A stretch of 64,000 nucleotides of DNA, from contig DATLUA010000046.1 in NCBI GenBank assembly GCA_035533295.1, forward strand, positions 1 to 64,000, in the 5' to 3' direction. The position numbers were made by a program, and so were the translations under genes. The notes below the pieces were generated by a model, which searched no databases, was not told the DNA's origin, and saw only the letters and a list, made by a program, of their open reading frames with translations. Source of the stretch: JAGWJU01 sp035533295. Its GTDB lineage: Bacteria > Elusimicrobiota > Elusimicrobia > UBA1565 > UBA9628. Below are positions 59,362-64,000 of this stretch, piece by piece (positions within the stretch are counted from its first letter, which is position 1; every line of letters begins with the position of its first letter).

Positions 59362-60594
59362 TCATGATTTCGGCGGCGCGGCCTTGGGAATGCCGAGCGT
59401 GAAGCGCGTGCCCAGGCCAAGGCCCGGACTTGAGGCGGCGATGAAACCGCCGTGCTTTTGCAGGATGCGCAGCGCCGCGGAAAGCCCTAACCCGTGGCCG
59501 GTCGGCGCCTTGGTGGTGAAAAATGGCCTAAAAATCTTTTCCAAGTTTTCTTTATCCATCCCTAAGCCGTTGTCATCGATGATAATGGCCCAGTTGGCGC
59601 CGGCGAGATGCGCGCGCGCGATTGTTCCGGCGTGATTTTTGACGGTCAGTGAGATGCGCCCGCGAGGAGATGCGGCCTCAACGGCGTTCTGAAGCACGGC
59701 GGCGACGGCTTCCTGCAAGAGGGATTCGTCCCCCAGTATCCAGAGCGGGTTCTCCAAGCCGCGCGCTTCCCATTTAATGTCAAGTCCCTTGGCCGCTCGT
59801 CGGGTCGCCTGCCAAGCTTTTTCGATGGACTCCCTTAAATCGAGGGGAATGAGATGAATCTCCTCGATGCGCCCCAAATCGAGGAGATTCCGCAGGATTT
59901 CCTTGCAGTGCTCGGCTTCGGAAACGATTTCCTTTAGATCTTTTTGGTTCTTGCGGTTAAGGGCCGGATCGCGCGCGAGCAATTCGGCGTTGACCATAAT
60001 CGTGGTCAAGGGGCCCTTGATGCGATGGGCCACTTCGCCCGCGATTTGCCCTAAATTCGCCAAATGCTCCGCTTGGATGATGCGCCGTTCGTAAAGCCGC
60101 TTACTCTCCTCATGGGAGTTTTGGGAGTCTTGGGCCAGGACCGCGAGGATAAGGGCTGAAATCCATAGAAAAATAAATTTCAGCCAAAATTGGGTTTCAT
60201 GCGGAAACCAGCACGCCGGGGTCCAGGCGGAAAGCCAATAAAGAAAAGATGTGAAGAAAGCGACGGCCAGGCTTTGAGCCAGGCTGCGAGCCAGCGCCGT
60301 CCCAAAGATGACGACCAGGTAAATGAGGTAAATATCGGACGCGGACGTGGTCCAGCGCAGGGCCAGGGACGCCAGGACGGCGTCGCCGAAAAATAGCGCG
60401 GTGGCGGCATAGCGGCCGAAGAGGACGGCCGGAGAGGCCAAGCGGATGTAAATTAGGGACGCCGTAAGAGCCGAGGCCAGAAGCCAGAATTGAATATTCC
60501 AGTCGGCGGATCCTTTCTGGTATGAAAAGAGCAGGAGAAGCACGGCGGCGAGCAGTCCTTGGAAACAGAAGTAGGCGCGGCGCCGCTCAGTCAT
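59362..60594 (-). CDS. Membrane sensor histidine kinase
   Basis: The 410-residue protein has about five to six N-terminal membrane helices (to about residue 165), a DHp helix with the phospho-acceptor motif EVAHRIKGPLTTI, and a HATPase domain (N box LQNAVEAASPRG, G1 IDDNGLGMD, GHGLGLSAALRIL). The His in H-R-I-K-G-P is the phosphorylated residue. It overlaps the response regulator by 8 bases and forms a pair with it. The membrane part has no known sensor domain. Confidence 0.92.
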   Translation of the reverse strand: MTERRRAYFCFQGLLAAVLLLLFSYQKGSADWNIQFWLLASALTASLIYIRLASPAVLFGRYAATALFFGDAVLASLALRWTTSASDIYLIYLVVIFGTALARSLAQSLAVAFFTSFLYWLSAWTPACWFPHETQFWLKFIFLWISALILAVLAQDSQNSHEESKRLYERRIIQAEHLANLGQIAGEVAHRIKGPLTTIMVNAELLARDPALNRKNQKDLKEIVSEAEHCKEILRNLLDLGRIEEIHLIPLDLRESIEKAWQATRRAAKGLDIKWEARGLENPLWILGDESLLQEAVAAVLQNAVEAASPRGRISLTVKNHAGTIARAHLAGANWAIIIDDNGLGMDKENLEKIFRPFFTTKAPTGHGLGLSAALRILQKHGGFIAASSPGLGLGTRFTLGIPKAAPPKS

Positions 60595-61267
60595 CGATTC
60601 GGAATTGATAGCCCATTTTCGAGACCGTGCGTATCCAGCGCGCCTTGGGGCCCAATTTCTTTCGGATATTCTTTATGTGCGTATCAAGGCTGCGGGTGGA
60701 GACCGGCAAACCGTAAGATGACGAATTTTCTATCAGGAACGAGCGCGTGAGCGTTTGTCCCTCCCGCGAGACCAGCAGATAAAGAATTTCAAACTCTTTG
60801 GGCTGCAGCGCCAAGGTTTTGCCGTCCAAGGTCGCCTTCCGATTCTCAGCATCCAGGCTTAATCCTGAAATTCGGGGTTTTTGCGCCGATGGTTTTTGGT
60901 ATCGGCGCAGGACGGCTTGAATGCGGGCCATGAGCTCCATGGCGCCGAAGGGTTTGGCGATATAATCGTCGGCGCCCAGATTCAGGCCCAGAACCTTGTC
61001 GCTCTCGCTGTCAAGGCCGGTCAGAAGAATGACGGGGATGGCGGCCGTGGCCTGGTTCTGCTTGAGCCGCTTGAGGAGGACTCTCCCGTCTCCATCCGGA
61101 AGGCGGATATCCAAGAGAATCAAATCAGGCTTTATTTTAATAGCGGCCGGGATGGCGTCGCCGGCCCGCGTGACGAACTCAAGCAGGCACGACGCGTCCA
61201 AGCCTACTGTTTTTTGAACGGAGGAGCGGATTCTCGCATCGTCTTCGATAAGCAAAAGGCGCGGCAT
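60587..61267 (-). CDS. OmpR-family response regulator
   Basis: From ATG 61267 the 226-residue protein has a receiver (LLIEDDARI, LILLDIRLPDGDG, the Lys in DYIAKPFG) and a winged-helix OmpR/PhoB output domain (LQPKEFEILYLLVSREGQ, STRSLDTHIKNIRKKLG, VSKMGYQF). ATG 61309 upstream is in frame but less likely, because a -10 box (CATAAT at 61279-61274 on the minus strand) sits just before 61267. Pilin lies divergently next to it, so pilin control is possible. Confidence 0.92.
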   Translation of the reverse strand: MPRLLLIEDDARIRSSVQKTVGLDASCLLEFVTRAGDAIPAAIKIKPDLILLDIRLPDGDGRVLLKRLKQNQATAAIPVILLTGLDSESDKVLGLNLGADDYIAKPFGAMELMARIQAVLRRYQKPSAQKPRISGLSLDAENRKATLDGKTLALQPKEFEILYLLVSREGQTLTRSFLIENSSSYGLPVSTRSLDTHIKNIRKKLGPKARWIRTVSKMGYQFRIDD

Positions 61268-61379
61268 CGGGTTATTATGCCTAAAACTGCGATTAAATTC
61301 ACATTTCACTCACAATTTCTTCAAGCAAAAGTCATGAAGTTTTGCTATATTTAAAGGGGTCGGGGGTTCAAGCTTTAAT

Positions 61380-61386
61380 AAGGAGG
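61380..61386 (+). promoter_or_regulatory. Strong ribosome site of the pilin gene
   Basis: AAGGAGG lies 7 bases before the pilin ATG at 61394, the strongest Shine-Dalgarno in the window. A possible -10 TATATT is at 61346-61351. Both fit a highly made protein. Confidence 0.5.
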
Positions 61387-61393
61387 CAGGCAG

Positions 61394-61903
61394 ATGAAGA
61401 AAGAATGGATGCTTGGCCGGAGCCGTTCGTCGGCAACCGGCTTTACGCTCATCGAGCTTTTGGTCGTCGTCCTCATTATCGGAATTTTGGCCGCCATCGC
61501 CATTCCCGAGTACTTCAAGGTGGTCGAGAAAAGCCGCGTGGCCGAGGCGACCAGCACCTTCGACACCATCCGCGGCTCGGAAGAGCGCTATGAGGCGCAG
61601 ACCGGAAATTACTACATTGGTTCGATTACCGGCGGTTGCCTCCTCGATGTTTGCACCAATAACGACGCGTATCCGACTTTGACTAATTTCACTCCTGGCG
61701 CTATAACTGCTGCTGGTGGTACTGGAGCGGAATGGTCGTTGGTGTTGACGCGCACCATCAGCGTCGCGGGCTTCGGGCAGTATACGCTGACTTATACTGC
61801 CGGCGCTGGGCAGCAGTCGACGCTTGTCGTTGGTGCCGCCTCGGATACTAATCCGTGTATTGACTTGGGATTATCGGCCAAAACGGGCGTAAGCTGCTAC
61901 TAA
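61394..61903 (+). CDS. Type IV pilin (major-type prepilin)
   Basis: The 169-residue protein has a short leader (MKKEWMLGRSRSSATG) and then the prepilin site G/FTLIELL with Glu5 of the mature protein, followed by a hydrophobic helix ending AIPEYF. The globular part has VAEATSTFDTIRGSEERYEA and three to four cysteines (GGCLLDVC, NPCIDL, SCY) that may form disulfides. It would be the pilus subunit handled by PilBTC (22-26 kb). The C-terminal half uses more A/T than its neighbours. Confidence 0.9.
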   Translation: MKKEWMLGRSRSSATGFTLIELLVVVLIIGILAAIAIPEYFKVVEKSRVAEATSTFDTIRGSEERYEAQTGNYYIGSITGGCLLDVCTNNDAYPTLTNFTPGAITAAGGTGAEWSLVLTRTISVAGFGQYTLTYTAGAGQQSTLVVGAASDTNPCIDLGLSAKTGVSCY

Positions 61904-61927
61904 TCAATAGTCGAAGTCTTTAATCCA

Positions 61928-61998
61928 CCTCCTTATCCAATGAGATTGGAATCTTCTCAGTCCCTTCCAGCGGCTGGAATACGCCAATCATTGGGAGG
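61928..61998 (+). repeat. Nested inverted repeats downstream of pilin
   Basis: Three small palindromes follow each other: CCAAT-GAG-ATTGG (61937-61949), TTCCAGC-G-GCTGGAA (61965-61979) and CCAAT-C-ATTGG (61984-61994). The outer arms CCTCC (61928-61932) and GAGG (61995-61998), with CCAATGA and TCATTGG, can also pair to form one long stem enclosing the middle hairpin. No T-run follows. It may be a terminator, attenuator or processing site. Confidence 0.4.
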
Positions 61999-62032
61999 AT
62001 CCCTGGGGAAACGGTATTTTTCACGGCCCAGG

Positions 62033-62041
62033 TGATATAAT
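62033..62041 (+). promoter_or_regulatory. Extended -10 element of the SG-repeat gene
   Basis: TGATATAAT (TGn plus TATAAT) is followed by AGGAGG (62056-62061) and the ATG at 62068. The leader would be about 20 bases. Confidence 0.6.
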
Positions 62042-62067
62042 AAAAAATACGTTTTAGGAGGATAATC

Positions 62068-62646
62068 ATGAAAAAAACGCGCCTAATGCAAATGGTGGCT
62101 TTAATGATTGGGATGACCGCTTTTTTAGCGCGAGCCCAGCAGCCAGCCCTCGGTTCAGATCAGTCTTTTGCAGCGCGCCTCAGCGCGGGTTCGGCCAGGA
62201 TTGTCAGCTCGTTCAAGCCTCTGCCGCGGCTTTCCGCTCCGGCGGCAAAAAGCGTCGCTGCTAAAACGTCATTGAGCGGGGAGACGGTCAGCGGCGGCGG
62301 CACTGTGTCCGGTTTCGGAAATTTTTTCTGCAGCCCCATGAACGGCGTGGCGGGCTTCATGTCCGGCGAGGTCATGCTTAGCGGCACGGTCGATGTTTCA
62401 GGCCCGGAAGGCGTGCACGGCAGCATCCCGGTTTCCGGCACCATCCTTATGAGCGGACAATGCCGCTACGGTTCGGGCAACGTTTCCGGAATGGGTTCTG
62501 TCTCCGGCAGCGGAACGGTCTATGGCGCCGACGGCAGGCCCGCGGGCACCGCGCAGGTTTCCGGCACGGCCATCGCGAACGCCTTTGTGTCCTCCTCCAT
62601 GGCGTCTCTTACCCAGTACGTCAGCGTTTTCGGAACGGTCCAGTAG
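62068..62646 (+). CDS. Secreted SG-repeat protein of unknown function
   Basis: The 192-residue protein has a signal peptide (ending ARA, about residue 23). From about residue 68 it has some twelve copies of a short motif V/L/M-S-G with spacing of about 5-12 residues (LSGETVSGGGTVSGFG; MSGEVMLSGTVDVSG; VSGTILMSGQCRYGSG; NVSGMGSVSGSGTVYG). Two cysteines lie in FFCSPM and GQCRYG. Alternating V and SG suggest stacked beta-strands, but no family is recognised. It is strongly set up for expression (extended -10, strong ribosome site). Confidence 0.6.
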   Translation: MKKTRLMQMVALMIGMTAFLARAQQPALGSDQSFAARLSAGSARIVSSFKPLPRLSAPAAKSVAAKTSLSGETVSGGGTVSGFGNFFCSPMNGVAGFMSGEVMLSGTVDVSGPEGVHGSIPVSGTILMSGQCRYGSGNVSGMGSVSGSGTVYGADGRPAGTAQVSGTAIANAFVSSSMASLTQYVSVFGTVQ

Positions 62647-62682
62647 AACCGGCGAACTTCGCGGAGCGCCTTCCAAGTTGTC

Positions 62683-62754
62683 GGGCCGTTAGCTCAGCGG
62701 TGGAGCGTCCGCCTTACACGCGGAAGGCCGCAGGTTCGAATCCTGCACGGCCCA
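62683..62754 (+). tRNA. tRNA-Val (TAC anticodon)
   Basis: A full cloverleaf is seen. The acceptor arms GGGCCGT and ACGGCCC pair, and the D-arm TAGCTCAGCGGTGGAGC is intact. The anticodon stem TCCGC/GCGGA encloses the loop CTTACAC (anticodon TAC), and the T-arm is GCAGG-TTCGAAT-CCTGC. The discriminator base is A. CCA is not encoded. Confidence 0.96.
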
Positions 62755-62785
62755 GGTTAGCTTTTCGTGTCCGCCCCCAGGCTAT

Positions 62786-63016
62786 TTATTCGTATGGGCG
62801 CTGTTTCGGCGGTTGCGGTTCGGCGGGGCCGAGGCTTTCAAGCTCCTGGCGCGCCTTGGCCAGGTTTCCTTCGCTGGCGGCCAGGAACTTCTTGGCGTAG
62901 CGCAGCTGCAAATCGTTCGGGTCGTAGTACTGCAGCTCGAACTTTATGTTCTCGATGGTCTGTTCGAGCCCCGGGATGAGCCGTTCCAGGTACTCCCGGC
63001 GGTTTTCCGGATTCAT
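62786..63016 (-). CDS. Small helical protein of unknown function
   Basis: From ATG 63016 the 76-residue protein is helical and charged (NRREYLERLIPGLEQTIENI and LRYAKKFLAASEGNLAKARQ), like a short coiled-coil. The ending is Pro-rich. A TTG 12 codons upstream is in frame. No family is recognised. It converges with the tRNA gene. Confidence 0.5.
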   Translation of the reverse strand: MNPENRREYLERLIPGLEQTIENIKFELQYYDPNDLQLRYAKKFLAASEGNLAKARQELESLGPAEPQPPKQRPYE

Positions 63017-63097
63017 GCCGTGTATTGTCCTTAATTTCCGACGCCGGCGCAAACCGCATCTGGGATGGAGGCGCGGCGTGGACTTGCCCGCGTTCCG

Positions 63098-63106
63098 TGC
63101 TATAAT
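63098..63106 (+). promoter_or_regulatory. Extended -10 promoter element of cspA
   Basis: TGCTATAAT is a perfect extended -10. The leader to the ATG at 63177 would be about 64 bases, long compared with other genes here. Long leaders are usual for cold-shock genes. Confidence 0.55.
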
Positions 63107-63176
63107 GTGGGCGTGGCCGCGAGGCCCGCACCGCTGAAAGGCGGTAATGTTAATCGTAAGAGGTCAAGCAGACTAG

Positions 63177-63380
63177 ATGCCAACAGGAAAAGTGAAGTGG
63201 TTCAACGACCAAAAGGGGTTTGGCTTCATCACCCCGGACGACGGATCCCGCGATCTGTTCGTTCATCATTCGGCCATCCAAGGCGACGGATTCAAGAGCC
63301 TGGCCGAAAATCAAGCGGTTGAATTCGAAATCCAGGATTCCGACAAAGGTCCTCGAGCCGCCAACGTCAAGAAGCTCTAA
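63177..63380 (+). CDS. cspA: Cold-shock protein
   Basis: The 67-residue protein is a single cold-shock domain with RNP1 KGFGFI and RNP2 DLFVHH, the start GKVKWFNDQ and the end GPRAANVKKL. It binds single-stranded RNA and DNA. Its length and sequence are typical of CspA paralogues; which paralogue cannot be told. A strong hairpin follows after 23 bases. Confidence 0.95.
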   Translation: MPTGKVKWFNDQKGFGFITPDDGSRDLFVHHSAIQGDGFKSLAENQAVEFEIQDSDKGPRAANVKKL

Positions 63381-63403
63381 TCAGGGCTTAGACGCATGAC
63401 AAG

Positions 63404-63427
63404 GGAGCCCGCCGCGAGGCGGGCTCC
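63404..63427 (+). terminator. Strong hairpin between cspA and bioY
   Basis: A 10-base perfect stem (GGAGCCCGCC and GGCGGGCTCC) closes a GCGA tetraloop. No T-run follows (TGATTGAATA), so it is not a classic intrinsic terminator. It may still stop or stabilise the cspA mRNA. It ends 23 bases before the bioY ATG. Confidence 0.5.
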
Positions 63428-63450
63428 TGATTGAATAGGGGAAAATCACG

Positions 63451-64000
63451 ATGAAGCAGGACGGTTCCATCCGCGCCGCCAGCCAAACGATGGGAGACCT
63501 TGTTCTCTCCGCATCGGCCGTGCCCCCCGCGGCGCTCGTAGCGGCGATGAGCTTCATCATCGCCTTGTGCGCGCAAATTTCCTTCCCGTTGCCTTTTACG
63601 CCCGTTCCGCTCAGCGGCAGTACTTTAGGCGTGCTTTTGGCCGGCGCTCTGCTCGGCTCCCGCCGCGGCTCCTACGCCGTGGCTCTATACTTGGCCGAAG
63701 GCGCCGCGGGCCTGCCTTTTTTTGCCGGAGGAGCCGCGGGATTTATTCATTTCGCCGGACCCACCGGCGGTTATCTTATCGGGTTTCTGCCGGCCGCCTA
63801 CGTCGCAGGCAGGCTTGCGGAAGCCGGTTGGGATAAGACGCCGTTCAAGGCTTTTGCGATGATGGTTCTGGGCAGCGGCGTTATTTTAGCCATGGGGCTT
63901 CTGGGCTTGGCTCGGTTTGTTCCGGCGTCGCGTCTTTTGCCCCTGGGCCTTTACCCTTTTCTCCCGGGAGACGCGGCCAAGGCCTGCATCGCCGCCGCGC
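63451..64000 (+). CDS. bioY: Biotin transporter S component BioY (continues past the right edge)
   Basis: The reading from ATG 63451 stays open to the window end (183 codons seen). The membrane protein has the BioY pattern: ISFPLPFTPVPLSGSTLGVL, ALLGSRRGSYAVALYLAEGA, AGLPFFAGGAAG, FAGPTGGYLIGFLPAAYVAG and the late PFLPGDAAKA. It binds biotin as the S component of an ECF transporter. AGGGG upstream is a weak ribosome site. No biotin-repressor site is recognised. Confidence 0.92.
   Translation, partial: MKQDGSIRAASQTMGDLVLSASAVPPAALVAAMSFIIALCAQISFPLPFTPVPLSGSTLGVLLAGALLGSRRGSYAVALYLAEGAAGLPFFAGGAAGFIHFAGPTGGYLIGFLPAAYVAGRLAEAGWDKTPFKAFAMMVLGSGVILAMGLLGLARFVPASRLLPLGLYPFLPGDAAKACIAAA

Noticed and set aside
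62647..63176. Phage or island attachment site at the tRNA-Val gene
   Set aside because: No repeat of the tRNA 3' end and no integrase are seen in the window.
1..64000. CRISPR array or cas genes
   Set aside because: No regularly spaced direct repeats and no cas-like proteins were found.

Overview
This is about 64 kb of GC-rich, densely packed bacterial chromosome. The cell is Gram-negative: there is a pal-cpoB-tolB cluster, several lipoproteins, a probable outer-membrane protein and a type IV pilus/competence machine (pilB, pilT, pilC, a pilin, comEC). The mix of a GFTLIELL pilin, stand-alone pilBTC, reverse transsulfuration genes inside a replication/repair operon and many unassigned secreted proteins would fit a little-cultured lineage such as Elusimicrobiota. 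That placement is an inference from gene content, not a demonstrated assignment.

Left edge (1-1.4 kb): an IS3-family end cuts off a dcm-type cytosine methyltransferase. Its partner vsr and a transposase-like HTH gene remain intact. 1.5-8.7 kb: Sel1/PilP-like protein, DoxX, dnaX, recR, cystathionine beta-synthase, a TPR protein and cystathionine gamma-lyase, mostly overlapping by 4 bases. 8.7-14 kb (minus): a 1014-residue secreted protein with a beta-propeller-like middle and a C-terminal kinase-like domain, a decayed SRAP gene, an alkyltransferase and anmK. 14-26.6 kb: comEC, nadK, recN, gltX, dksA, a GYF-domain membrane protein and pilBTC. 26.5-35.5 kb: uvrC lacking its usual tail, a YbjQ protein, a haem-related trio (chlorite-dismutase family, unknown, DUF420), two A-type Fe-S carriers, a 903-residue coiled-coil protein, ccdA-tlpA and a DUF1207-like protein. 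35.6-42.2 kb: mutS, mutL, and a secreted C39-like peptidase with a lipoprotein. 42.2-49.8 kb (minus): one eight-gene operon running from polyprenyl-glycan synthesis to preQ0 synthesis (queC, queE). 49.8-56.5 kb: a metzincin-like protein, a subtilase, a DsbA-MauE pair, response regulators, a PAS-GGDEF protein and gpmA. 56.5-64 kb: pal-cpoB-tolB, a two-component system, a pilin, an SG-repeat secreted protein, tRNA-Val(TAC), cspA and the start of bioY, which runs off the window.

Two things stand out beyond the gene list. First, DNA repair is unusually well represented (recR, recN, mutS, mutL, uvrC, an alkyltransferase, vsr and the SRAP relic). Second, many genes have a -10 box, often extended (TGnTATAAT), placed so that transcription should begin at or within a few bases of the start codon. 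That suggests leaderless or near-leaderless transcription is common here. The most novel-looking protein is the secreted propeller/kinase-like protein at 8695-11739.
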